From an uncultured Draconibacterium sp. (GTDB taxonomy: Bacteria; Bacteroidota; Bacteroidia; Bacteroidales; Prolixibacteraceae): 64,000 nucleotides of DNA. Below, one piece after another: positions 44,530 to 53,269 of this stretch (positions are counted from its first letter, which is position 1; each line of letters begins with the position of its first letter). The notes beneath the pieces are model-generated. The model searched no databases, had not been told where the DNA came from, and worked only from the letters and a program-made list of their open reading frames with translations. The stretch spans positions 3,264,001 through 3,328,000 of the forward strand of contig NZ_OY775906.1 of assembly GCF_963675065.1 (NCBI RefSeq). Direction: 5' to 3'. A program made the position numbers and the translations under genes.

Positions 44530-45144
44530 ATGGTATCGGCTCGAGAAGAAATACTGAACAAGCTTAAAAAAGCTATTCACCCCGAGCCGGAAATGCCAGA
44601 TTTTGACGCTCCCGTTTATCACGCTATTGACAAATCTTTAGGTCAGGCATTTAAAGAAAATCTGGAGGCGGTAAACGGGAGTGTTTATTTGTGCAAATCT
44701 GAAGAAGAGCTTGTTGAAAAGCTAAAAACGGTATTGCAGAATGTTCCTGAAAAAGAAGTGGTTTGCTCGGAAAATGAACTTCAGGAGCTGCTGACAAAGA
44801 ACGGGATTGAACATCAAGATTACCAGGAAAGGCAACAAGCAATAGAAGCCGGAATAACATCCTGCGAGTTTTTAATTGCACACACCGGATCGGTAATGGG
44901 AAGTTCTGCATTACAGGGAGCCCGGCAAATGTTGGTATATCCGCCACAACACATTGTTATTGCTAAAAAGGATCAGCTGGTTGATTACCTGCATACTGCT
45001 TATGATAAGATTCAGGAAAAATATCCTGATCAGCTACCTTCGCAAATAACATTAATTACGGGTCCAAGCCGAACAGCAGATATTGAAAAAACACTGGTTA
45101 TGGGGGCCCACGGACCGCGCGAACTACATGTGTTTCTTTATTAG
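44530..45144 (+). CDS. LUD-domain protein (LutC/YkgG family)
   Basis: A 204-residue protein with the LUD fold: CEFLIAHTGSVMGSS, a PPQHIVIAKKDQLV segment, and TLITGPSRTADIEKTLVMGAHGPRELHVFL at the end, as in LutC. LutC takes part in lactate oxidation, but here lutA and lutB are absent and the gene directly abuts ftsH (ATG follows the TAA). The role is therefore uncertain. Confidence 0.85.
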   Translation: MVSAREEILNKLKKAIHPEPEMPDFDAPVYHAIDKSLGQAFKENLEAVNGSVYLCKSEEELVEKLKTVLQNVPEKEVVCSENELQELLTKNGIEHQDYQERQQAIEAGITSCEFLIAHTGSVMGSSALQGARQMLVYPPQHIVIAKKDQLVDYLHTAYDKIQEKYPDQLPSQITLITGPSRTADIEKTLVMGAHGPRELHVFLY

Positions 45145-45181
45145 CTTCACACTATTTAACTTCTCGGAAACCATATTTTGT

Positions 45182-45189
45182 TAACTTTG
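45182..45189 (+). promoter_or_regulatory. -7 promoter element before the DUF2007-cdsA-pssA genes
   Basis: TAACTTTG matches TAnnTTTG only 4 bp before the ATG at 45194, so the transcript could be nearly leaderless. That arrangement occurs in Bacteroidota, but it has not been tested here. Confidence 0.45.
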
Positions 45190-45193
45190 CAGC

Positions 45194-45403
45194 ATGGAGA
45201 AAGGTTGGGAAATGATTTTTATGACAGCGCACGAATACAAAGCGGAAATGGCCAAAGACCTGCTTGAAAGTGCCGGGATAAAAATTGTTGTTCTTAACCA
45301 ACACGATTCGGCATACCAGAATTTTGGCGAGTACAAAATTTATGTTGCCGAAGAAAACCGTGACGAGGCCATTAATCTAATCAAAGAATTAAAAGGTGAG
45401 TAA
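45194..45403 (+). CDS. DUF2007 putative signal-transducing protein
   Basis: A 69-residue soluble protein with the GlnB-like small fold typical of DUF2007 (MIFMTAHEYKAEMAKDLLESAGI, then YKIYVAEENRDEAINLIKEL). The function is unknown. It overlaps the cdsA start by 8 bp, so the two are translationally coupled. Confidence 0.82.
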   Translation: MEKGWEMIFMTAHEYKAEMAKDLLESAGIKIVVLNQHDSAYQNFGEYKIYVAEENRDEAINLIKELKGE

Positions 45404-46223
45404 TTTACTTAAACGCTCTCTAACTGGAATTATTTATATCGCCGTAATGTTGGGCGGAACGCTGCTGCATCCAATCGTTTTTGCAGTGGTTTTTGCAACA
45501 CTGTTATTTATTACCCAATATGAATTTTATGCCATGGTGGAAAAAGCCGGCCATCATCCTTCCCGGATTATCGGAAGCATTTTTGGTGTAATCTTTTTCT
45601 TGGTTTGCTTTGGCTTATCCAATAATTATTTACCACGCCAGTTTGGTTTTACCTTTATCCCAATTGTTGTTGTGTTGCTTATTGTTGAAATTTTCAGAAG
45701 CAACAAACACACTCTAGAGAACGGCGGTTTTAGCACGCTTGGTTTTGCATACATCGCACTGCCTTTTAGTTTGATGAATTTTGTGGTGCACACCACTATA
45801 AATGGTCACAATACTTTTTACCCTTGGATAATGGTTGGTGTATTTTTTATTCTGTGGATAAATGATTCGGCAGCCTACCTGGTGGGCACACAGTTTGGCA
45901 AACACAAAATGTGTAAGAATATTTCGCCTGCAAAATCGTGGGAAGGATTAGTTGGAGGAGCCATTTTTGCGATAATTATGGGAATAGTAAACGCTGTAAT
46001 GTTCCAGGCTGTAAGCATGATTAGCTGGATAGCTATTGCAGTACTTACTGTGGTTTTCGGAACATTGGGCGACTTATTCGAATCGAAAATAAAACGCGAA
46101 ATCGACGTAAAAGATTCGGGAACAATTTTACCCGGACACGGAGGTTTCTTAGACCGCCTGGATAGTTTACTTTTTGTTATCCCCGCAATTTTTATCTGGC
46201 TCATTTTTACCGGAAACGTGTAA
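45396..46223 (+). CDS. cdsA: Phosphatidate cytidylyltransferase
   Basis: A 275-residue polytopic membrane enzyme (about eight helices) making CDP-diacylglycerol from CTP and phosphatidate. The C-terminal signature is present: GTLGDLFESKIKREIDVKDSG...LPGHGGFLDRLDSL. It uses a GTG start at 45396 overlapping the preceding gene. It feeds pssA, encoded 13 bp downstream. Confidence 0.95.
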   Translation: MSNLLKRSLTGIIYIAVMLGGTLLHPIVFAVVFATLLFITQYEFYAMVEKAGHHPSRIIGSIFGVIFFLVCFGLSNNYLPRQFGFTFIPIVVVLLIVEIFRSNKHTLENGGFSTLGFAYIALPFSLMNFVVHTTINGHNTFYPWIMVGVFFILWINDSAAYLVGTQFGKHKMCKNISPAKSWEGLVGGAIFAIIMGIVNAVMFQAVSMISWIAIAVLTVVFGTLGDLFESKIKREIDVKDSGTILPGHGGFLDRLDSLLFVIPAIFIWLIFTGNV

Positions 46224-46236
46224 AGCGTAAAGATCA

Positions 46237-46983
46237 ATGAAGAACATTATTAAACAAATACCCAATTTAATTACCACCCTCAACCTTCTTTCAGGAGTAA
46301 TAGCTACAATTTTTGCCATCGACGGTCACCTGATCTGGGCAGGAATTTTTATTTGCGCCGCCTCGGTTTTCGACTTTGCCGACGGACTGGCAGCAAGAGC
46401 ATTAAAAGCTTATTCCGAAATCGGGAAACAGCTCGATTCCCTATCCGACCTGGTTTCGTTTGGAGTGGCTCCGGGAGCTATTCTTTTTACTTTGCTCGAG
46501 TTTTCGTTATTCGGGGAAAACCAACCTATACACGAGATAACTGCCGAATGGTGGCAGTGGATTATTCTTTTCTCGGCATTTTTAGTTCCGGTTTTTGGTG
46601 CTATCCGCCTGGCAAAGTTTAATGTGTTTACCAGCGACGAACCTTTTTTCAGAGGGTTGCCCATTCCTTCGAACGGAATATTTTGGGCTTCGCTTGGATT
46701 GATGCTTGAATTCCCAAAATACCACGACAATTTTCAAATGCTGTATTCCACAAAAAACCTGGTTATCCTGGGTTTATTTATGTCGGGGATGATGGTGATT
46801 AACATGCCGATGTTTTCATTGAAAGTTAAAAACCTGCGTTTAAAAGATAACTGGTATCGTTATCTTTTTCTTGCATTATCAGCTATTTTACTCATCGTTT
46901 TTAACGTTTACGGATTGGCGTTGGTTATTCTTCTTTACATTATTCTGAATGTGATTTTCTACTTATTCAAGGTAGAATTTTAG
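46237..46983 (+). CDS. pssA: CDP-diacylglycerol--serine O-phosphatidyltransferase
   Basis: A 248-residue membrane CDP-alcohol phosphatidyltransferase. The DGxxARx8GxxxDxxxD motif is visible as DFADGLAARALKAYSEIGKQLDSLSD. It makes phosphatidylserine, the precursor of phosphatidylethanolamine. It follows cdsA, which supplies its substrate. Confidence 0.94.
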   Translation: MKNIIKQIPNLITTLNLLSGVIATIFAIDGHLIWAGIFICAASVFDFADGLAARALKAYSEIGKQLDSLSDLVSFGVAPGAILFTLLEFSLFGENQPIHEITAEWWQWIILFSAFLVPVFGAIRLAKFNVFTSDEPFFRGLPIPSNGIFWASLGLMLEFPKYHDNFQMLYSTKNLVILGLFMSGMMVINMPMFSLKVKNLRLKDNWYRYLFLALSAILLIVFNVYGLALVILLYIILNVIFYLFKVEF

Positions 46984-47130
46984 AAAAAGAATTCATGATT
47001 TACGGGAATCGCCAACAGCAATGTAGCGATATTATTATCGTTTGGCGCAAAGGAAAAAAGAAGCACAAAATTCGCAAAGGTGCTGAAATCTGTTTTGCGT
47101 TCTCTGCGAATAATTAGCGTTCTCTGCGTG
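46984..47130. other. Intergenic word-repeat DNA after pssA
   Basis: There is no gene. Word repeats such as GCGTTCTCTGCGAATAA and GCGTTCTCTGCGTGAAAT are of the dispersed intergenic type seen elsewhere in the window. It forms the left part of a 380-bp convergent gap; the right part holds a terminator and a structured region. Confidence 0.5.
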
Positions 47131-47163
47131 AAATCTCTATTTAATATCTGTGGGAGATTTTTT
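47131..47163 (+). terminator. Probable terminator for the cdsA-pssA operon
   Basis: AAATCTC (47131-47137) and GAGATTT (47154-47160) form a 7-bp stem followed by a T run to 47163. Confidence 0.5.
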
Positions 47164-47340
47164 CAAAAGAAAAGCCTCTGAAAACGGAAGAAAATATTTT
47201 CCCGAGGGAAAGATTAATAATACGCCATGACAAATTGACTTCCGAAACCAGAGGCTCATATCTTTAATTCATAACTTAAATGCAGCGATAAACTGCACTT
47301 GTTACATACTTAACAACGAAGGGGGAAAGTTGTTTTTAAT
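47164..47340 (-). ncRNA. Candidate structured RNA or 3' UTR element, minus strand
   Basis: Read on the minus strand, three successive hairpins appear: AACAAC/GTTGTT (47313-47335), TGCAG/CTGCA (47281-47297), and a long closing stem GCCTCTG...CGGAAG with CTTCCG...CAGAGGC (47174-47255, 13 of 17 pairs). An inner TTTCCC-TC-GGGAAA hairpin lies inside the last. TTTTCTTTT follows the closing stem, as in an intrinsic terminator. It could be an independent small RNA or the elaborate 3' end of the sigma-54 regulator mRNA. I do not recognise a known RNA family. Confidence 0.4.
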
Positions 47341-47363
47341 TTATCTAAATAATTGATTGGGAA

Positions 47364-48527
47364 CTATTTCAAAGGCGCCGCAAATTTTAACACATCGGCA
47401 TCGGTAATTTCCTTATCGCATAGAATGATCAGGCGTTCAATCACATTTCGAAACTCGCGAATATTACCGGTCCAGTTGATTTTTTGCAGCTCTTTTATGC
47501 CCTTCTCCGTAATTGTTTTTTCCTGCATTCCGTACTCGCCACAAATTTGTTTAACAAAATGATTGGCCAGCAAAGGAATATCATCAAGTCGTTCGTTAAG
47601 CGTTGGTACATGAATTAGAATCACACTCAAACGGTGATACAAGTCTTCGCGAAATTTATTCTGATCGATCTCGTTGGCCAGGTTTTTATTGGTTGCGGCA
47701 ACAACCCGAACATCAACTTTTATATGTTTATCGCCGCCAACACGGTTGATAACGTTCTCTTGCAATGCACGTAAAACTTTGGCTTGTGCCGACAGGCTCA
47801 TGTCGCCTATCTCATCCAAAAAAATTGTTCCGCCGTTGGCTTGTTCAAATTTTCCCTTGCGTTGTTTTACTGCAGAGGTAAAAGCTCCCTTCTCGTGACC
47901 AAACAGCTCACTCTCGATCAATTCCGATGGAATAGCCGCACAATTCACCTCAACAAAAGGTCCTGATGCACGATTACTTTGATCATGAATTCGGCGGGCT
48001 ACCAATTCTTTTCCCGATCCGTTGGCACCGGTAATTAAAACCCTTGCATCGGTTGGTGCCACGCGATCGGCCATTTCAATTATTTCGGTAATGGCTTTTG
48101 ACTCGCCAATGATCTCAAACTTTTTGTTGACTTTCTTTTTCAGAATTTTTGTTTCGGTAACCAAGGTTGATTTATCCATGGCGTTACGGATGGTAATCAG
48201 CAAGCGGTTTAAATCCAGCGGTTTTTCAATATAATCGAAAGCGCCTTTTTTTATCGAATCAACAGCGGTATCTATATTTCCGTGTCCCGAGATCATGACC
48301 ACCGGTGTATCGGGAGCTAAAACCACTAAGCGCTCCAATACTTCAATGCCATCCAGTCCCGGCATTTTTATGTCACAAAGTACAATATCGTATTCGGCCG
48401 AACGAATCTTCTCAATTCCTTTTGTTCCATCTTCTGCCAGATCTACTTCATATTTTTCGTATTCAAGAATATCTTTTAAGGTGTTCCGAATACTTCTCTC
48501 ATCATCTATAACCAGGATCTTTGACAT
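47364..48527 (-). CDS. Sigma-54-dependent response regulator lacking a DNA-binding domain
   Basis: A 387-residue protein with an NtrC-type receiver domain (phospho-acceptor Asp about 52, VLCDIKMPG) and an AAA+ activator domain. The latter has a Walker A variant GANGSGKE, the sigma-54-contact loop as GAFTSA rather than GAFTGA, and Walker B GTIFLDEIGDM. It ends at LKFAAPLK without the usual Fis-type helix-turn-helix, about 60 residues shorter than NtrC. It may act from solution or regulate through protein contacts. No partner kinase gene is adjacent. Confidence 0.9.
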   Translation of the reverse strand: MSKILVIDDERSIRNTLKDILEYEKYEVDLAEDGTKGIEKIRSAEYDIVLCDIKMPGLDGIEVLERLVVLAPDTPVVMISGHGNIDTAVDSIKKGAFDYIEKPLDLNRLLITIRNAMDKSTLVTETKILKKKVNKKFEIIGESKAITEIIEMADRVAPTDARVLITGANGSGKELVARRIHDQSNRASGPFVEVNCAAIPSELIESELFGHEKGAFTSAVKQRKGKFEQANGGTIFLDEIGDMSLSAQAKVLRALQENVINRVGGDKHIKVDVRVVAATNKNLANEIDQNKFREDLYHRLSVILIHVPTLNERLDDIPLLANHFVKQICGEYGMQEKTITEKGIKELQKINWTGNIREFRNVIERLIILCDKEITDADVLKFAAPLK

Positions 48528-48593
48528 GCGTTTCTATTTTAATTTCGAATATAACAATAAGTATTGACGAACGCTTAACAAAAATGGTTCCAA

Positions 48594-48626
48594 TAAAAAA
48601 ATCCCGATGAAAAACTCACCGGGACT
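48594..48626 (-). terminator. Terminator of sulfur operon 1
   Basis: On the minus strand TCCCGGTGA and TCATCGGGA form a 9-bp stem with one mismatch (A-C as drawn) around GTTTT, followed by a run of seven T. Its 23-base core is repeated at 53271-53293 beyond operon 2. Confidence 0.85.
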
Positions 48627-48657
48627 TTAATATCTTTTTTAGTTTCAGATACGATTT

Positions 48658-49857
48658 TTAACTGCAACCTCCGGCGGCGGGCTTCACCTCTTTAATGACG
48701 GGTTTACTCATGCTTTCGAAAGCTGCTTGTAATTCGGTAAGTTTTCGTGCAGCCTCCGAACGGAACAAGTATTCTTCGTAAACATCTTTAGTCGCATTTG
48801 GCATTGGTTTTTCTGCCTGTAAAATGAGTTGTTCAAAATCATCAGCCGTTTCGCGCAAAATCAGATTATCCGATTTACCAACAAACCTCGCTGTTAAACA
48901 GGCCTCTTTGTGCGTTACAGAATCATTCGAATAGAAAATATTTGTTTTGTGTTTTTGTTTGAAATAATCCTCATACTTCCGGTCGAGAAACTCATTTAAA
49001 GGAATATTAATTGCCAATGGTAAATGCCATTTCCCGAATTCCTCTTTTGAACGTACATCAATAAGGTTTACCTTGTAGTAATTATTTACCAGTTCATCAG
49101 CGAGTTTATCTGCAGAAATTTCTTTAAAAACACATTTCCCCTGTTCTTTTTTATCGGCAACTTGTTTTTGTATTCTTTCGTTTCGCGACGGAATAATGGC
49201 AACAAGCAAAATAAACACAAAAGGAATGGCTGATACCAAATAAGTACGATAGAGTGTAAAACGGGTAAACTTTAATTGTTTATTACGCACACGGTATTCT
49301 ACCCAGGTAGTTCCGTAAAAAGCCATAATTGCAATAGCCGTTAATATAAATGCCCAGGCCACTGGCGACAATCCAAAGAAAACATCGATACGAAGCGGCC
49401 CCATGGCTTTTGCCATATACAATGGCTCGAATACAGGATATAGCTCCGAAAAAGCCAGGATTCCGATTAATGAGCCAAAAATAAATGCCCAACCATCGAG
49501 TTTGCCAATTGATGCCGCACAAACGCTTGTTCCCGGGCAAAAACCACCAATAATAAAACCTGCGCCCATTACTGCGCCACCAACAATTGCCGACCACAGA
49601 AATGTAGGGTTTATATAAATTAAGTTAATATCGAGTAAGCCAAAATGAGCAAATAAAACAACTCCAATCATAGCGGTTATACCCGCTGTAAAAAACACGC
49701 GCAATACGGTAAAATCGTAGCCATAAAATAAACCTACCAGCTTTTTTGTGCTCGAAAATCCAGCCTGTTCGAGTATATATCCGAAAGCTATACCTACAAA
49801 CAAAGCCACTACAAGATTAAATTCATTGCCAATGATATCAGGAACTAATGGTGCCAT
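48658..49857 (-). CDS. YeeE/YedE transporter N-half fused to a rhodanese-like domain with AAGGC tail
   Basis: A 399-residue protein. Residues 1-225 hold about six helices of a YeeE/YedE sulfur-transport half with the key motif GGFCPGTSVCAASIGKLDG (Cys about 107 and 113). Residues 245-345 are rhodanese-like (VNLIDVRSKEEFGKWHLPLAINIP). The active-site loop reads NIFYSNDSVTHKEA, with no catalytic Cys. The chain ends KPAAGGCS, like two proteins of operon 2. YeeE proteins carry thiosulfate through relayed cysteines. The fused domain may receive the cargo, which is an inference. It is last in its operon, before a terminator. Confidence 0.88.
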   Translation of the reverse strand: MAPLVPDIIGNEFNLVVALFVGIAFGYILEQAGFSSTKKLVGLFYGYDFTVLRVFFTAGITAMIGVVLFAHFGLLDINLIYINPTFLWSAIVGGAVMGAGFIIGGFCPGTSVCAASIGKLDGWAFIFGSLIGILAFSELYPVFEPLYMAKAMGPLRIDVFFGLSPVAWAFILTAIAIMAFYGTTWVEYRVRNKQLKFTRFTLYRTYLVSAIPFVFILLVAIIPSRNERIQKQVADKKEQGKCVFKEISADKLADELVNNYYKVNLIDVRSKEEFGKWHLPLAINIPLNEFLDRKYEDYFKQKHKTNIFYSNDSVTHKEACLTARFVGKSDNLILRETADDFEQLILQAEKPMPNATKDVYEEYLFRSEAARKLTELQAAFESMSKPVIKEVKPAAGGCS

Positions 49858-49892
49858 AATACTTTTCTTTTATCAGTTGTAAAGGTTTATAA

Positions 49893-50411
49893 TTATTTCA
49901 GCCACAATCGTCTGAAGAAAAAAGCCAGCATATAAGCCATTCCAAAAATGGCCATCATCGTAATAATACCGCCAAACGACATCACTCCCATACCGCTAAG
50001 TGCCGATCCACTGGTACATCCTCTGCCAAGCTGAGACCCCAGGCCGAATAAAGCACCGCCAACGATAGCGCCAACAACACGCATTGTATTTGTCGCTCTT
50101 GGTCCTTTTTCCAGTTTCCATCCAACCCGATCGGAAACTACCCCGGAAAAGAAAGCACCAATCATAACTCCCAGCACTTCAAATACAAGCCACGAACGCA
50201 TCGGACCATTGGGATGCTCTTCCGCATAATTGGCATAGTAGTGTGTATTTTCGGCATGCTGAGGTGCAATGGTATTTACCCCCTCAATTACAACACTTTT
50301 CATTGCACCGCTTGCCCCCAGTCCGCGCCCGGTAATGTAGATAGTAGCCAGCAAGGTTAATCCTAAAAGGAAACCTGCCAGGTAAGGATTCATATATCTT
50401 CTTGATCTCAT
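49893..50411 (-). CDS. YeeE/YedE family transporter, C-half
   Basis: A 172-residue protein with about four helices. The signature GSQLGRGCTSGSALSG carries the conserved transport cysteine, and ITGRGLGASGA lies near the start. Full-length YeeE transporters have both halves in one chain; here they are separate genes 35 bp apart. Together they should form one thiosulfate or related sulfur transporter. A second such pair lies at 54759-56030. Confidence 0.88.
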   Translation of the reverse strand: MRSRRYMNPYLAGFLLGLTLLATIYITGRGLGASGAMKSVVIEGVNTIAPQHAENTHYYANYAEEHPNGPMRSWLVFEVLGVMIGAFFSGVVSDRVGWKLEKGPRATNTMRVVGAIVGGALFGLGSQLGRGCTSGSALSGMGVMSFGGIITMMAIFGMAYMLAFFFRRLWLK

Positions 50412-50444
50412 CTTTTTAATTTTAGTTGATTAAAAATTTCTGCC

Positions 50445-51086
50445 CTAACTTTTCTTATTTTGTTTGTCGGCATGTTGTTCTTCATCATCCAACTCTTCGT
50501 AACCGGTAATCATGGCTTTAATATTCGAGGTATAAGTATGCCCGGTAGTAGTCATGTAAACATGAATTATTACAAAAGCCACTAATAAAAAGGCTCCAAA
50601 AGAATGCCAGTTAGCAATGCTATTAAGATTAATATCTCGAATAACAATCTCGTTGTTGGCATTAACAGTTTTATGATACATATACAACAAGCCCGAAATC
50701 ACCATCATTGGTACTAAAACAAGCTTAAATCCTAAATAGGTAAAAGCCTGAAGCGGATTCAGTTTTCGAAGTGGTGTTTTTTTAGTGGGATGTGGTTCTT
50801 TCTTAAAAATCCCGCTTATGTAATAGTTAATTTGTGCCGTTAACATTTTTAAATTCGGGATATATTGTTTCCATTCGCCCGTTGTTGCATGCCAAAATAT
50901 GGCAAAAGCAATAAGTACCAGAAAAGCATAAGAAGCTACACGATGAAAATACACTGCCTTTTCGTAACCAAACAGATGAATTGAATCATGCACTTCGAAA
51001 CCGGTTACTGTTAGAAACAAAATCAGTGCCGCCTGCCCCCAGTGCCAGAAACGATTAAATCCTTTATAAATATATACTTTGGCCAT
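50445..51086 (-). CDS. Membrane cytochrome b (thiosulfate reductase/hydrogenase type)
   Basis: A 213-residue protein with four to five helices and paired histidines for two b hemes: RFWHWGQ, YFHRVASYAF, ANWHSFGAFL and VIIHVYMTTTGHT. The family links the quinone pool to periplasmic reductases. It starts just 2 bp after the octaheme cytochrome gene, so it is the likely quinol dehydrogenase for that enzyme. The tail is hydrophilic and charged. Confidence 0.87.
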   Translation of the reverse strand: MAKVYIYKGFNRFWHWGQAALILFLTVTGFEVHDSIHLFGYEKAVYFHRVASYAFLVLIAFAIFWHATTGEWKQYIPNLKMLTAQINYYISGIFKKEPHPTKKTPLRKLNPLQAFTYLGFKLVLVPMMVISGLLYMYHKTVNANNEIVIRDINLNSIANWHSFGAFLLVAFVIIHVYMTTTGHTYTSNIKAMITGYEELDDEEQHADKQNKKS

Positions 51087-51088
51087 TT

Positions 51089-52699
51089 CTATTTTTTTTG
51101 ATTGTGTTGATTATTGTAGTCAATTATCTCTGTCTCGTACTCCTTATTTCTCATTGAATAGAATATACGGATAGCTGCATGAAGCAACACGCCTCCCAGC
51201 GAAAGAATAATAAGCCAACGTCCAAATCCATCAAGAATTGGATTATTATCTCGGCCTGGCACATAAAAGCCAGTTAATTTTGCAAGGCGCCCGTTGTTTC
51301 GTGTATGACATTCGGCACACGAAACCGACTGCTCTTTTGGAGCAACCATGTGGTTTAATGGCCAATACATTTCGGTCTTTACAAAACCATACTCGCCACT
51401 GTAAGGAAATCCGATCCGACTCATTCCTGCTGCCGAAGCCTTATCCCAGTTAAAATCTTTCCAGTAGGCGCTGTCACCTTTTTCCGGAGCATATAATTTT
51501 GGCTGAATTAAAATATTGTATTTCTTGTCGTAGATTTGATCTCCAACATGAACTTTAACAGGAATAATTTTCGAATTCGAATCGTTGTGAGAACCAAACA
51601 GTTTATTCATTTGTACCGGAATTTCAGTAATCGAATCGCCCAACATATAATGATCGGCAGTTCCGTTAAACCAAACATAATCGGGTTGTACGTTTCTGGC
51701 CCATATAAACGAACCTTTAATCGACATATAAGTGTGATTTCCCAATGAATCCTCCTCCATATACGGGTTTCCATTTTTCAACTTCCCGGCATCTGACCAA
51801 TTCCATTGCATTTTTGTTGCATTCTCTTTTGCATACGTTGGAATATGACATGTTTGGCACGCAACTTTTGCAGTATGTCGGTTTAACATCTGGTTAAAGT
51901 GCGGCATGTTGGTATGGCAGTCTTCGCAGTTTAGCCGATTTTTATTTTCAGCAGATACCGAATAGAGTTTACCTTTTATTACATGATTTTCTGCTGTATG
52001 ACAATCAACACAACTCATGTTCAACCCGTTGGCCGCCATATGCACATCCACATCGCGCGTGCAGGCTGTTTGTGCTGCTTCTAAATCGCCATGCTTTACA
52101 TTATTGCCGCCACCGCTATAAAAATGACACGCACCACAATTGCTTTTGGTAGGTTGTCCAACACTTTGTGCTACTTTGCTTAGGTTTACACTCCGATCGG
52201 GGTAACCGGCCATTGAAGCACCTTTTTTGTATTCTTCCGAATTATCATGACATACCATACAATCCACATTTCGGGCATTATTAAAATCGAAATGGTCATT
52301 ATTCATTCCAAAACCGATGTGGCATTTAGCACAAGCCTGCTCATTGGTTTGCGCTCCGATACAAAAGTTATTTAGCAAGTTCTTTTTACCAATTGTGCGG
52401 ATTCCCCGCCCTTCAACATAAGCAACACGCTCCCAGTTCCAGTGATTTGAGCTCATCACCTCTTTGTGCACCTCGGTATGACAGATTAAACATGCCTCCG
52501 TAACTTCCTGCGGTGTTTCAAAATCAGACTGCAGTATCGTAAATTTACTGTGATCGACCGAGGGGACAGGTTTTATCGCATATTCCTGACGTAATTTCTC
52601 CAGCTTTAAATCGTAAAACGGCTTTTCTTTTTGAAAAAGCTGGATGGCTGCTATTACAGCAACCACTACAATTAAAGGTATTACTATTTTTCTAATCAT
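51089..52699 (-). CDS. Octaheme tetrathionate-reductase-family cytochrome c
   Basis: A 536-residue protein. An N-terminal helix (about 4-20) acts as export signal or anchor, eight CxxCH heme motifs follow (CLICH, CAKCH, CMVCH, CGACH, CVDCH, CEDCH, CQTCH, CAECH), and a helix near the C-terminus (about 493-512) adds a second anchor. The layout matches the Otr family of Shewanella, whose active-site heme has a lysine ligand; Lys 202 in GGGNNVKHGD is a candidate. Otr reduces tetrathionate, and also nitrite or hydroxylamine in vitro. The YeeE genes in the operon favour a sulfur substrate here. It is first in operon 1. Confidence 0.92.
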   Translation of the reverse strand: MIRKIVIPLIVVVAVIAAIQLFQKEKPFYDLKLEKLRQEYAIKPVPSVDHSKFTILQSDFETPQEVTEACLICHTEVHKEVMSSNHWNWERVAYVEGRGIRTIGKKNLLNNFCIGAQTNEQACAKCHIGFGMNNDHFDFNNARNVDCMVCHDNSEEYKKGASMAGYPDRSVNLSKVAQSVGQPTKSNCGACHFYSGGGNNVKHGDLEAAQTACTRDVDVHMAANGLNMSCVDCHTAENHVIKGKLYSVSAENKNRLNCEDCHTNMPHFNQMLNRHTAKVACQTCHIPTYAKENATKMQWNWSDAGKLKNGNPYMEEDSLGNHTYMSIKGSFIWARNVQPDYVWFNGTADHYMLGDSITEIPVQMNKLFGSHNDSNSKIIPVKVHVGDQIYDKKYNILIQPKLYAPEKGDSAYWKDFNWDKASAAGMSRIGFPYSGEYGFVKTEMYWPLNHMVAPKEQSVSCAECHTRNNGRLAKLTGFYVPGRDNNPILDGFGRWLIILSLGGVLLHAAIRIFYSMRNKEYETEIIDYNNQHNQKK

Positions 52700-52728
52700 T
52701 GAGTTAGTTTTTCACATACAAACGTCCT

Positions 52729-52736
52729 CAAATATA
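52729..52736 (-). promoter_or_regulatory. -7 promoter element for sulfur operon 1
   Basis: Minus-strand TATATTTG matches TAnnTTTG, 29 bp upstream of the octaheme cytochrome ATG. No good -33 TTG is seen. Confidence 0.5.
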
Positions 52737-53269
52737 TACATATTTCGATATCACATAATGCACTTATGTTATTTATATTCAATATATATTAATCTTTTGT
52801 TCGTTATGGATTCAGCGCAAGAATCTATATTACTTAAAATCAACATCATATTTACTTCAATAATATAAATCCATATAACAATTGTGTCAAAAAACATATC
52901 TGCCATATGTGCTAAATGCTAATTAACAAGAGTCACTATCTTATCACTGATAACATATTTTTATTTTTGATTTATTATACAAATAAACCTGTCCCTTCAA
53001 AGCAGTATTCAGTTTCAAAAAAAACACTGAAGGTTTGGGCATTTATGAAGTTTCTTATTGGTGAAAATCGAAGATAATCTGCTTTGTTGATCGATAAATG
53101 CAGGAAATGTGAACCTTGAATCAAAATCAATTAAACAGAAAAGAATACTTAAAAACGCCTCATCATTTCGGCAGAAGTAATTGGGATTATAAAATTAAAC
53201 GTAGCTAGAACAATAAAATAGATCTAACCTGTTCTTAACTGTTTATTTATTAAAAGGGGTAAATAGAAA
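52737..53269. other. AT-rich intergenic DNA between the two sulfur operons
   Basis: There is no gene or clear repeat in this stretch. It must contain upstream control sequences of operon 1 (minus strand) and separates it from the 3' end of operon 2. Confidence 0.6.

Noticed and set aside
52644..52868. 74-codon plus-strand ORF across the octaheme cytochrome promoter
   Set aside because: Overlaps the start of the octaheme gene antisense and has random AT-rich composition.
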